Shown: positions 47,106 through 55,298 of the stretch, in pieces
Numbering within the stretch: the stretch's first letter is position 1
How the letters are laid out: each line of letters starts with the position of its first letter
Made by a program: the position numbers and the translations under genes
Assembly: GCF_021555155.1 (NCBI RefSeq)
Contig: NZ_JAKGBU010000024.1
Coordinates: 1-61,026, forward strand
Source of the DNA: Rhizobium alarense
GTDB lineage: Bacteria; Pseudomonadota; Alphaproteobacteria; Rhizobiales; Rhizobiaceae
Direction of reading: 5' to 3'
DNA: 61,026 bases
The notes under the pieces: generated by a model
Seen by the model: the letters and a program-made list of their open reading frames with translations, nothing else
Database searches by the model: none
Told to the model about the DNA's origin: nothing

Positions 47106-47837
47106 CTAGCTGACGGATGCCGGAGAGTAGCGGCTGCCGAGCGAATAGCGGTTGCCGGCATAGGTGAGCTTGTTGACTGTCGCGACCTGCGAACGCGTCC
47201 ACGTGCGACGGTGAAGGAGGAGGCAGGGTTCGGCCTCCTGCAGCATCAGGAGGCGGGCCGTTTCCGCGTCGGCCGGTATGGCGGAGATGACGTGCTCGAC
47301 TTCGGTCAGCGGCGTGCACCGCTGCAGGTAGTCGAAGGTGGTGATCGCTTCGAAGTCCTGCCTGTCGTAGTCCGGCACCAGCTCGGAATTCACGAAGCGT
47401 TCCTCCAGCTGGACCGGCACGTCGTTCTCGAAATGCAGGATGAGCGAATGCCCGAACCCCTTGTGGCCTCCTGCTTCGAAGGCGACGAGAAGGTCGGCGG
47501 TCGGCCGGATCGTTTCGAGCAGGATCACGCGTGCCGAATGCCGGCCGCCGCGCGCGGTGATCTCGTTGGCGATATTGGCGACGTCGATCAGCGTGGACTG
47601 CGGCTTTGGAGGGGCGACGAAGGTTCCGACGCCCTGGATACGCAGCAGATAGCCCTCGGACGTCAATTCTCGCAGCGCTCGGTGCACCGTCATGCGTGAA
47701 ACGCCGAGGGCGGCGACTAGGTCGTGTTCCGAGGGAAGCCGATGGTCGCTTGCCCATTTGCCGCTGCCGATATGGTGGAGAACATAGTCCTTGACCTTTT
47801 CGTAGAGCGGACCGGCGGTGTCGGAAAGGGGCGGCAT
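47106..47837 (-). CDS. HutC-subfamily GntR regulator (UTRA domain)
   Basis: A 243-residue GntR protein. Winged helix: LYEKVKDYVLHHIGSGKWAS, LPSEHDLVAALGVSRMTVHR; then the UTRA effector domain (RHSARVILLETIRPTADLL; FENDVPVQLEERFVNSELVPDY; LLLHRRTWTRSQVATVNKLTY). It resembles the histidine-utilisation repressor HutC, but no hut catabolic genes are nearby. ATG 47837 has AGGAGG eight bases upstream. The palindrome at 55224-55245, in the promoter that would drive its own operon, is a fitting target. Confidence 0.8.
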   Translation of the reverse strand: MPPLSDTAGPLYEKVKDYVLHHIGSGKWASDHRLPSEHDLVAALGVSRMTVHRALRELTSEGYLLRIQGVGTFVAPPKPQSTLIDVANIANEITARGGRHSARVILLETIRPTADLLVAFEAGGHKGFGHSLILHFENDVPVQLEERFVNSELVPDYDRQDFEAITTFDYLQRCTPLTEVEHVISAIPADAETARLLMLQEAEPCLLLHRRTWTRSQVATVNKLTYAGNRYSLGSRYSPASVS

Positions 47838-47855
47838 CGATGGTTCCTCCTGCAC

Positions 47856-48878
47856 TCAGGGTGTCGACGCGCGAATGCGGATGATCGTCTTGAGCCCGGG
47901 CGTTTTGCCGGCGATCAACCGGTCATAGGCGGCCGGAACCTCGTCGAGGCCGATTTCGCGATCGATCAGTTGCGTCAGTGCTGCTGTGAGTTGAGGGAGC
48001 ATCGCGATCGCGTCCGGCAGTTCGCCGGCATAGGCATGGCAGCCGATCAGCGCGATTTCGCGTTCGACCAGCACATTGGGATCGAAGTCGATCCGCCCGT
48101 GCGAAATGCCAACCAGCGCCAGCGACCCGCCGCCCGCGAGCAGGCCGAGGATTGTTGAGAGGATGCCGACATTTCCCGTCGCGTCGATTGCATACCGGAC
48201 GGGCGCGCCACCGAGCGCCTCTGCGATGCTCCCCGGTTCGAGGGTGACGTGCACGGCACCGGTGACGGCGGCGATAAGACCGGCGCGAGCCGTATTGCTG
48301 TCGCAGACCAGCACGGGGCCGTCGTGGGAGCGCGACAGGAGCACTGCGGCGAGCCCGCCGATCGGGCCGCATCCGATGACGAGTACCGGCTCTTTGGAGG
48401 GAACGGCCTGCTTGCGCAGCGCATGGAGCGCCACGGCAAGCGGCTCGGCCATCGCCGCAACGGCGGGATCGAGTTCGGGATCGTGGCGCAACAGCAGGCG
48501 CGCCGGCAGGACGGTCTCTTCGGCAAAACCACCGTCGCAGACCTCGCCGACAAAGCCGAGGTTCTCGCAGACATTGTACCGTCCGCTGCCGCAGGCGGCA
48601 CATTCTCCGCACCAGAAGCGCGAATCGGCCGCGACGGTGTCCCCCGGCGTTAGATCGGAGACCTCCGTGCCGACCTCGGTAACGATGCCGGCGAATTCAT
48701 GTCCCGCGATGGATGGCGACCGGGTGATCCATTGGCCGGTGCGATAGTTGTGAAGGTCCGAGCCGCAGATCCCGGCAGCCGTCACGCGCAGGCGCGCCCA
48801 TCCCGGCTGGAGCGTGCCGGGGGCACGGACCTCCTCGACGCGGAGGTCACGGGCGGCATAGAGACGTACGGCCTTCAT
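47856..48878 (-). CDS. Zinc-dependent medium-chain alcohol dehydrogenase
   Basis: A 340-residue MDR enzyme with the catalytic-zinc motif GICGSDLHNYRTGQW, GHEFAGIVTEVG, structural-zinc cysteines CGECAACGSGRYNVC and nucleotide motif VIGCGPIGGLAAV. Similar to threonine/sorbitol dehydrogenases. ATG 48878 is selected because it gives the usual start (MKAVRLYAARDLRVEEV); the frame is open for 19 more codons. It lies 16 bp after the HisD-like gene, so the pair probably oxidise successive or alternative hydroxyl groups of one imported compound. Confidence 0.82.
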   Translation of the reverse strand: MKAVRLYAARDLRVEEVRAPGTLQPGWARLRVTAAGICGSDLHNYRTGQWITRSPSIAGHEFAGIVTEVGTEVSDLTPGDTVAADSRFWCGECAACGSGRYNVCENLGFVGEVCDGGFAEETVLPARLLLRHDPELDPAVAAMAEPLAVALHALRKQAVPSKEPVLVIGCGPIGGLAAVLLSRSHDGPVLVCDSNTARAGLIAAVTGAVHVTLEPGSIAEALGGAPVRYAIDATGNVGILSTILGLLAGGGSLALVGISHGRIDFDPNVLVEREIALIGCHAYAGELPDAIAMLPQLTAALTQLIDREIGLDEVPAAYDRLIAGKTPGLKTIIRIRASTP

Positions 48879-48894
48879 CGTTCCCGCCCTTCGT

Positions 48895-50211
48895 TCAGAG
48901 ATAGGTTTTGCGAACGTCCGATACGGCGTGCTCATGCGAGGAGAAGCCCTCGTAGCGCGCTAGCGTCCACGCGTGCTTTGCGAACTCCGGATAGGCGGAG
49001 GCGGTGACATAGCCGATCGACGAGCGTTTGACGAAATCGGCAACCGACAGCGGTCCGTAGGTACGCGCCCACCGGCTCGTCGGCAGGACCGCGTTCGGGC
49101 CGAGGCCGAAATTGCCGATCGAGACCGGTGTATAGGGTCCCATCAGGATCTCCGCCGCCTCGGTGATGTGCCCGAGATGGGTGAAGGGGTCGGTCGACAG
49201 GATTTCCAGATGCTCCGGTGCATAGTCGTTGATGAAGCGATAGCTCTCCTCGACCGAAGGGGTCAGCACGATACCGCCGCAGGGGCCGGTCAGCACGGCA
49301 CGCGAAAAAGCGACGCGTTGCTCTGTCATGCGGGCCCAGTGCTCGGGCAGTGCCGCCAACGCCTCCTCTGCCACGCGACGGCTGTGCGTGACGAGATAAG
49401 CCGATGAGTCGGGCCCGTGTTCGGCTTCGATCAGCAGGTCGAGGGCCGCAAGACCGCCCTTCACGGTGTCGTCGGCGAAGATGACCGCCTCGGACGGTCC
49501 GGCGGGCAGGCCCGGGTCGATGACGCCGGCGAGCAGCCGTTTTGCGGCAACCACCCACGGGCTGCCGGGTCCGACGATCTTCAGGGCCGGCTTGATCGTT
49601 TCGGTGCCGTAGGCGACGGCGGCGACAGCCTGCGCGCCGCCGACCTTGTAGACCGTTTCCACACCGGCAAGTCGGGCAGCGACCAGCGTCGCCGCATCGA
49701 CCGATCCGTCCGGCGCTGGCGGCGTGACGATCGCAAGCTCGGGCACACCGGCGACGACCGCGGGCACGGCGGTCATCATCGTCACCGACGGGAAAGCCCC
49801 CTTCCCTCTCGGGATGTAGAGTGCGACAGACCTGATCGGCGTGAAGCGGTCGCCGGCGAAGGCGCCGGGCCGCATTTCCTTCAGCCACATGGCCTCCGGC
49901 TTCTGCTCCTCGTGGAAACGGCGGATGTTGTCGATGCCGAAGCGGATCGCCTCGACAACCTCCCGCTCGACCGTGTCGAAAGCCGCGTCGAATTCGGCCT
50001 CGGTCGCCTTGAGGCTTCCGGCGTCGAGGTCGGCTCTGTCGAGATCGCGGGCGAAGCGGGCAAGTGCGGCGTCGCCTTCGGTCCTGACGGCTTCGATGAT
50101 CGGCTTCACCTTCTCGATGAAGCCGGAGAGGTCCGTTTCGGAGCGCCTTAAGAGTGCCGCGCGGGCGTCGGCGTCAAGCGCGACGAGCTCGTGGAAGGAT
50201 ATGTCGGACAT
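48895..50211 (-). CDS. HisD-like NAD-dependent dehydrogenase (catabolic paralogue)
   Basis: A 438-residue histidinol-dehydrogenase-family protein. Fold motifs are clear: YIPRGKGAFPSVTMMTAVPA, GPGSPWVVAAKRLLAG, DLLIEAEHGPDSSAYLV and NDYAPEHLEIL (catalytic Glu-His at 333-334). But zinc ligands of true HisD differ: the Gln before AEHG is Glu262, the Asp of the later GDY motif is Asn367, and the histidine that helps bind histidinol is Ala374. A four-electron alcohol-to-acid oxidation of another substrate is likely. Sulfopropanediol dehydrogenase (HpsN) is a known relative of this kind; the neighbours here do not include sulfolactate genes, so HpsN is only one option. Confidence 0.8.
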   Translation of the reverse strand: MSDISFHELVALDADARAALLRRSETDLSGFIEKVKPIIEAVRTEGDAALARFARDLDRADLDAGSLKATEAEFDAAFDTVEREVVEAIRFGIDNIRRFHEEQKPEAMWLKEMRPGAFAGDRFTPIRSVALYIPRGKGAFPSVTMMTAVPAVVAGVPELAIVTPPAPDGSVDAATLVAARLAGVETVYKVGGAQAVAAVAYGTETIKPALKIVGPGSPWVVAAKRLLAGVIDPGLPAGPSEAVIFADDTVKGGLAALDLLIEAEHGPDSSAYLVTHSRRVAEEALAALPEHWARMTEQRVAFSRAVLTGPCGGIVLTPSVEESYRFINDYAPEHLEILSTDPFTHLGHITEAAEILMGPYTPVSIGNFGLGPNAVLPTSRWARTYGPLSVADFVKRSSIGYVTASAYPEFAKHAWTLARYEGFSSHEHAVSDVRKTYL

Positions 50212-50247
50212 GGCATGGTTCCCATTGTGCCGATGGTCGGCGGTCTA

Positions 50248-51048
50248 TCATTTCGATTTGAGGAAGATGTCGAGCCCGACCAGCCGATCGAGCAGGACTA
50301 TGGCGGTTGCCGCACAGGCGATGAAGACCACCGAGATGGCGGCAAGGTCGGGGGTGATGATCGAGCGGATGGAATTGTAGATTTGGACCGGAAGCGTAAC
50401 GATTCTTGCGTCGACCAGGAGAAGGCTGACCAGGAATTCGTTCAGGGCCAGGATGAACATCAGGAGTGCCCCGCTTATCACGCCCGGCATCACCGCCGGC
50501 AGGGTCACGTGGAGGAAGGTCGATAGCGGCGGCGCGCCGCAGTTGGCCGCGGCCAACTCGAGATCCGGGTCGAGGCTGGTGGCGCTTGCCGTGACGGCCC
50601 AGATCATGAATGGCAGGTTGATGACGCAACAGGCGATGCCGACCGGCCAGAGCTGCCCGAGCAGGCGCCACTCGCCGAAGACGAGCATGAGGCCGATGCC
50701 CGATCCGATGAGCGGGATGGTAAAGGGCAGCAGCAGATAGACCTGAACCGACCTCTCGAAGCGGATCGCATATTTTGCAAGTGCGATGCCGGCGAACGTG
50801 CCAATCGGGATGGCGACGATCGTGCAGATCAACGCGACCTGGAGGGAACGCAGGAATGCCTCCCAGAGGTCGCGGGCGCCGGCGATCTTCGCGTACCACT
50901 GCAGCGAAAAACCGTCCGGCGGGAAGGTGATGATGTTGCCGGAGGTGAAGGACGCGCCGAGCACGACAATCGTCGGCGCGGAGAGCATCACGAGCACGGC
51001 GCCGACGAAGAGCCACAGCACGATGGTTTTGCTCAGCGGACTGCTCAT
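50248..51048 (-). CDS. Polyamine-type ABC permease (PotC-like)
   Basis: A 266-residue membrane protein with six spans and EAA loop DLELAAANCGAPPLSTFLHVTLP. It pairs with the permease encoded just upstream, whose stop overlaps its start by four bases. A parS-like 16-bp palindrome lies inside its coding sequence at 50542-50557. Confidence 0.86.
   Translation of the reverse strand: MSSPLSKTIVLWLFVGAVLVMLSAPTIVVLGASFTSGNIITFPPDGFSLQWYAKIAGARDLWEAFLRSLQVALICTIVAIPIGTFAGIALAKYAIRFERSVQVYLLLPFTIPLIGSGIGLMLVFGEWRLLGQLWPVGIACCVINLPFMIWAVTASATSLDPDLELAAANCGAPPLSTFLHVTLPAVMPGVISGALLMFILALNEFLVSLLLVDARIVTLPVQIYNSIRSIITPDLAAISVVFIACAATAIVLLDRLVGLDIFLKSK
50542..50557. other. parS-like palindrome inside a permease gene
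   Basis: GTTGGCCGCGGCCAAC, identical to the two copies in the repABC region (56479-56494 and 57857-57872). It fits the known repABC parS pattern GTTNNCNGCNGNNAAC. It encodes Leu-Ala-Ala-Ala-Asn using TTG for leucine, an uncommon codon in this GC-rich DNA. It could be an outlying partition site about 6 kb from repA, or chance from codon use. Confidence 0.5.
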
Positions 51049-51989
51049 CGCCGCGCCCTCCCCATGGCGAGCGTACCCGCCCCGAACAGGGTGAAGACGA
51101 GGCCGACCAGCAGCGAACCGACGGCGACGAGAAGCAGCGCGAGCGTCGCGCCGAGGCCCTGGTCGGATGTGCGGAAGAACTGGTCGTAGATTGCATTGGC
51201 GATGAAATCCTGGCTGCCGCCGCCGAGTATCGCCGGCATGGCGAAATCGGTAAGCGACAGCGTGAGCACCACCAGACCGGCCCCGACAAGGCCCGGGCGG
51301 GCAAGCGGCAGGACGACATGACGGAAGGTTCGCACCCAGTTTGCGCCGAGCGAGCCGGCGGCCGCCTCGAGTTCTTCCGGTATTGCTGTCAGCGCCGGAG
51401 CAAGCATCAGCACCGCGAAGGGAAGCATGTACTGGACGAGCCCGAAAAGGACGGCGGGATAATTGTAGAGCAGACGCAGGGGCGCGATGCCGACAAGCCC
51501 AAGTGCTTCGTTCGCCAGGCCCTGGTTGCCGAGGATGATGAGCCAGCCATAGGCTCGTACGACCTGCCCGATGAAAAACGGCAGAAAGAGTGCGATCAGC
51601 AGGAGTTTCCGCAGCAGCGCCGACGGCGTCCGTACCATCAGATAGGCATACGGAAAGGCCAGGATGAGCGTCGTGATCGTAACGATCAGCGAGCCGAGGA
51701 GACTGCGCATCGCAACGGTCGCAAAAAGGCTTTCTGTCACGGCACGCCGGTAGTTCTCGAGCGTGTGCTCTTCTGAGAGAAGGAATGTGGACCTGTCCAG
51801 TGTTCGCAGGCTCGTGTCGCCGATCTGGATGAGCCCGAGAGCGAGAAGCCCGACAAGAAGCAGCGCCGGGGCAAGCATCAGCCAGGGAATGGCGCGCCCG
51901 AAGCGCGCCGGCCAGACGAAGGCGGCGAACGCTTCCAACGCATCCATGATACGCCACGTGATGGGATAGGCTGATCGTGCCGCGCGCAT
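51045..51989 (-). CDS. Polyamine-type ABC permease (PotB-like)
   Basis: A 314-residue membrane protein with six or seven spans and EAA loop EELEAAAGSLGANWVRTFRHV. The N-terminal cytosolic tail is about 35 residues. It forms the channel with the following permease; both resemble spermidine/putrescine and related cation importers. Confidence 0.86.
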   Translation of the reverse strand: MRAARSAYPITWRIMDALEAFAAFVWPARFGRAIPWLMLAPALLLVGLLALGLIQIGDTSLRTLDRSTFLLSEEHTLENYRRAVTESLFATVAMRSLLGSLIVTITTLILAFPYAYLMVRTPSALLRKLLLIALFLPFFIGQVVRAYGWLIILGNQGLANEALGLVGIAPLRLLYNYPAVLFGLVQYMLPFAVLMLAPALTAIPEELEAAAGSLGANWVRTFRHVVLPLARPGLVGAGLVVLTLSLTDFAMPAILGGGSQDFIANAIYDQFFRTSDQGLGATLALLLVAVGSLLVGLVFTLFGAGTLAMGRARR

Positions 51990-52019
51990 GTGAGGGTTCC
52001 CGAATCGGTTGGTTCGGTA

Positions 52020-52042
52020 CCCGCCGCCCTTGCCGCGGCGGG
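52020..52042 (-). other. Hairpin after the polyamine-type binding-protein gene
   Basis: A perfect 8-bp stem, CCCGCCGC, 7-base loop, GCGGCGGG, between the binding-protein gene and the first permease gene. Probably a differential-expression element, as in the two other importer operons of this window. Confidence 0.5.
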
Positions 52043-52061
52043 CCCGGTGGTTCTGGCTGAA

Positions 52062-53177
52062 TCAGCCCTGCATGATCGCCTTGAACTTGCCGAACCAGTC
52101 GCTTTCGTTCTCGACCTGGATCTTCGACGAGATGCGGATGAGGTTCTTGAAATCCTCTTCCTTCGTCGGATAGGACGGATCATTCGCGAGATCGGCCGGC
52201 GGATTGACGCCCGGGACGACGCCCGGCAGGCCGAGCCCGTCGAGCCAGACCTGCTGGGCCTCGACCGTCAGGGCGTGGTTGATATATTGCTTGGCCCAGT
52301 AGAGTTCGTTTTCCGGCAGGCCCTTCGGGATCCAGAGGCCGTCCGTATCGAACTTGCACCCCTCCTCCGGTACCGTCCAGGCGATCTCGATGCCGTTCTT
52401 CTTGGCCTCGCGGGCATTGGTGGAAATCGTGCAGGCCGCGTCGATCTCGCCCTTCTGGAACCAGGTGGTAAAATCGGGGTCTTCGCCGAGCAGCGGCTGC
52501 TGTTCCTTGATCTGTGCGATGAAGTCCCAGGCAGGCTGCATGTTGTCCGGAATATCCTCGAGCTTCCCGCCGCCCGCGACCTGCGCGGGGAAATGGAATC
52601 CGATGCCGTCGTTGTAGAGCGCGATGCGACCCTTGAACTTTGGATCGAGCAGCGCCTTCCAGGAGGCCGGCGGGCCGTCGGGGAAGGCTGCCGGCCGATA
52701 GGCAAGCACGTAGACATAGCCGTAGGTATTGACGATCGGATAGCCGTCAAGACCGACCGGCTTGGCGAGGTCCGTGGTGTTCTTCAGGTTTGGCAGATCG
52801 GAGAGATCCTCCGTGACGCCGCGCAGGGCCGACTTGGTTGCATTCGTCGTGGTGTCCCAGTTGATGTGGATCGGGGGGACGCGATTCTGCGCGACTGCGG
52901 CCCAGACTTTCGGCTGGATTTCATTGTCCTCGGTGAGATCGTGGCGGATCGCGATACCGGTTTTGGCCGTGAAACTGTCGGAGACGCCGGCCTTCAGGCT
53001 ATCGACCCAGCTTCCGCCCCAGGCGCGGATGATGATCTCGGCGGGTTTTTCAGGCTCCTGCGCGAAGGCTCGTGTCAGCCCCAGCGACGAAAGCCCGGCC
53101 GCTCCGCCGATGGCTGCGGCTCCCTGCAGGAAACCGCGGCGGCGAAGTGCGGCCGCGAGAAATTTCGTATCCGTCAT
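52062..53177 (-). CDS. Polyamine-type periplasmic binding protein with Tat-like signal
   Basis: A 371-residue binding protein of the PotD/ferric-type group. The N-terminus has a twin-arginine-like signal (ALRRRGFLQGAAAIGGAAGL; cleavage after AFA about residue 39). Mature-part signs: IIRAWGGSWVDSLKAGVSDSF, WDTTTNATKSALRG, and YVYVLAYRPAAFPDGPPASW. Substrates of relatives include spermidine, putrescine, betaines and 2-aminoethylphosphonate. Which applies cannot be read from the sequence. Confidence 0.85.
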   Translation of the reverse strand: MTDTKFLAAALRRRGFLQGAAAIGGAAGLSSLGLTRAFAQEPEKPAEIIIRAWGGSWVDSLKAGVSDSFTAKTGIAIRHDLTEDNEIQPKVWAAVAQNRVPPIHINWDTTTNATKSALRGVTEDLSDLPNLKNTTDLAKPVGLDGYPIVNTYGYVYVLAYRPAAFPDGPPASWKALLDPKFKGRIALYNDGIGFHFPAQVAGGGKLEDIPDNMQPAWDFIAQIKEQQPLLGEDPDFTTWFQKGEIDAACTISTNAREAKKNGIEIAWTVPEEGCKFDTDGLWIPKGLPENELYWAKQYINHALTVEAQQVWLDGLGLPGVVPGVNPPADLANDPSYPTKEEDFKNLIRISSKIQVENESDWFGKFKAIMQG

Positions 53178-53216
53178 GTTCGTTCTCCTCTGGTTGGCCG
53201 GCTTTTCGCTGCCGGC

Positions 53217-54365
53217 TTAGTCGTTGAACACAAGCACGTCCTTCCTGTTCCAGCCGAGGATCACTGACGCACCGGGGCTGAATTGGTTATGCGCGACCGG
53301 GTCGTGGTCGAACACGCGGAGCAGCATGTCGTCGAGTGCGGCCACGCGCACCTCGTAGACAACGCGTTCGCCTTCGAAGATTGCGTCGGCGACCACGCCT
53401 GTCACGACTGTGTCGAATGCGGCGCTTAGTGCGCCGGCGGGCAAGACCCGGATCTGCTCCGCCCGCACCGCCCCCGAGACCGTCGCGCCGCGTTTCGGCG
53501 GATTGCGCGCATCGACCAGTGTTCCGGCGATCCGGAGGCCATTCCGTTCGATGTCCAGGTCAGGGCCTGTTGCCGCGCCGGCAGTCCCTCTCAGAAAGTT
53601 GGTGACGCCGATGAAGTTTGCGACGAAGGCGTTCGACGGCTGGCGATAGGTCTCTGCCGGCTGCGCCTTCTGCTGGATCACGCCGCCGTCCATGACGATG
53701 ATTTCGTCCGAGACGACCAGCGCTTCCCGCTGATCGTGCGTGACGTTGATCGTCGTCACGCCGAGTTCACGCTGGATGCGACGGAATTCGAGCTGCATCT
53801 CCTCGCGCAGTTTCCTGTCAAGGGCCGCCAGTGGTTCGTCGAGCAGAAGAAGGTCCGGTTCGAAGACGAGAGCCCTTGCAATCGCCACCCGCTGCTGCTG
53901 GCCGCCCGAAAGTTCATGTACCCGACGTGGGCCGTATCCCCCGAGACGAACCAAGTCGAGGTAGCGCTCGACCTTCCCCGGAATGGTGCGGGCGTCATGC
54001 CGGCGCATCTTCAGCGGAAAGGCGACGTTTTCCGCTGTGCTCATGTGCGGAAAGAGCGCGAGCTTCTGGAACACCATGCCGATCGAGCGTCTATGCGGCG
54101 GTACGGCGCTCACCGCTTCGCCGTTGATGACAACTTCGCCACTCGTCGGGCGCTGGAATCCCGCGATCAGTCGGAGCAATGTGGTCTTGCCGGAGCCGGA
54201 GGGACCAAGGATCGTCAGGAACCGGCCCTGGGGAAGTTCGAAAGAGGCGTCCCGCACGGCGTGGATTCCGTCATAGACCATCGAGACGTTGCGCACGGCG
54301 ACGGCGGTCGGCACGCCCTGCCCGTCTCTGTCGACCTGCCCCGTTTCGACCGTTGCTGACTGCAT
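53217..54365 (-). CDS. Polyamine-type ABC transporter ATPase (PotA-like)
   Basis: A 382-residue ATPase: Walker A GPSGSGKTT, Q-loop FQKLALFPHM, signature HELSGGQQQRVAIARAL, Walker B LLLLDEPLAALD, switch NVTHDQREA, and a C-terminal TOBE domain (GAVRAEQIRVLP). The N-terminal 20 residues precede the domain. It lies 21 bp after the SDR gene in the same operon. Confidence 0.9.
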   Translation of the reverse strand: MQSATVETGQVDRDGQGVPTAVAVRNVSMVYDGIHAVRDASFELPQGRFLTILGPSGSGKTTLLRLIAGFQRPTSGEVVINGEAVSAVPPHRRSIGMVFQKLALFPHMSTAENVAFPLKMRRHDARTIPGKVERYLDLVRLGGYGPRRVHELSGGQQQRVAIARALVFEPDLLLLDEPLAALDRKLREEMQLEFRRIQRELGVTTINVTHDQREALVVSDEIIVMDGGVIQQKAQPAETYRQPSNAFVANFIGVTNFLRGTAGAATGPDLDIERNGLRIAGTLVDARNPPKRGATVSGAVRAEQIRVLPAGALSAAFDTVVTGVVADAIFEGERVVYEVRVAALDDMLLRVFDHDPVAHNQFSPGASVILGWNRKDVLVFND

Positions 54366-54386
54366 GTTCCAATCCGTACCCGACTT

Positions 54387-55157
54387 CTAGATCGACGCGA
54401 GATAACCGCCGTCGATCGGTATGCAATGGCCCGTCACGTAGGCCGAGGCGTCGCTCGCGAGGAACACCACGGCGCCCCCGACATCCTCCAGATTGCCGAA
54501 GCGGCGCTGGGGAATCCTTGTCAGCATGGCCTGCTGCCAGTCTTCGTTTGCGTAGAAAACCTCCGTCATCGCCGTGCGGAAGTAGCCGGGCGCGATGGCA
54601 TTGACGCGAATGCCGAGGGGAGCCCATTCCGCCGCAAGCGCATGGGTCATGCCCATCAGTCCCGACTTGGACGAACCGTAGGGCACGGCCGTCGGAACGC
54701 CCACATAGGAAGTCAGCGAGCAGAGATTGACGATCGCCCCGCGCCTCTCGCCCGCCATCCGGCGCGCCGCCGCCTGGGCGCAGAAGAAGGCGCCCTTCAG
54801 GTTCGTAGACACGACGCGGTCCCAGAGGGCCTCGTCGACATCGAGCGACGGGCGAACCTCTTCATAGCCGGCATTGTTCACCAGAATGTCGAGACCCCCC
54901 AGTGCCTTGCTCGCTGCGGAAATCGCCAGATTGCAGGGGTCGGCCGTGCGCAGGTCGAGGGCGAAGGCAAATGCCCTTTTTCCCCTTTCCTCGATTGCCT
55001 GGCATGTCTCGTCGAGCGATGCGGTGTCGCGGGCGGTTACGGCGATATCGGCGCCGGCCGACGCCAGGGCTTCGGCGATCGCCCGGCCGATGCCGCGGCT
55101 TGCGCCGGTGACGATCGCCTTGCGGCCGGTCAAGTCGAATGGTGATGCGGCAGGCAT
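54387..55157 (-). CDS. Short-chain dehydrogenase/reductase
   Basis: A 256-residue classical SDR: cofactor motif TGASRGIG (residues 18-25), NNAG, and the catalytic Ser/Tyr-x-x-x-Lys (LCSLTSYVGVPTAVPYGSSK). IRVNAIAPGYFRTAMTE follows. It is first in the nine-gene operon that starts beside the palindrome at 55224. It probably oxidises or reduces a hydroxyl of the imported compound, alongside the zinc and HisD-like dehydrogenases. Confidence 0.88.
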   Translation of the reverse strand: MPAASPFDLTGRKAIVTGASRGIGRAIAEALASAGADIAVTARDTASLDETCQAIEERGKRAFAFALDLRTADPCNLAISAASKALGGLDILVNNAGYEEVRPSLDVDEALWDRVVSTNLKGAFFCAQAAARRMAGERRGAIVNLCSLTSYVGVPTAVPYGSSKSGLMGMTHALAAEWAPLGIRVNAIAPGYFRTAMTEVFYANEDWQQAMLTRIPQRRFGNLEDVGGAVVFLASDASAYVTGHCIPIDGGYLASI

Positions 55158-55223
55158 CGCGCGTTCCCTGAATGAGCCGGTTTGGTGCAGCTTCTGATCC
55201 TATAGCACCATCTTTCGAGTTAG

Positions 55224-55245
55224 TTGTCTATACATATCTATACAA
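55224..55245. promoter_or_regulatory. HutC-type operator between the SDR operon and the HisC-like gene
   Basis: A 22-bp imperfect palindrome beginning TTGTCTATACA and ending CTATACAA, with 16 of 22 bases symmetric; CTATACA occurs twice, 10 bp apart. TTGT...ACAA sites of this kind are typical of HutC-type GntR proteins, and the operon encodes one. The position, within the divergent promoter, would let one protein control both directions. Confidence 0.6.
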
Positions 55246-55298
55246 ATTTTGAGCAGCGACCTAGATTGCTTGTGAAAGAGGCAGCAAAGGAGCTTTCG

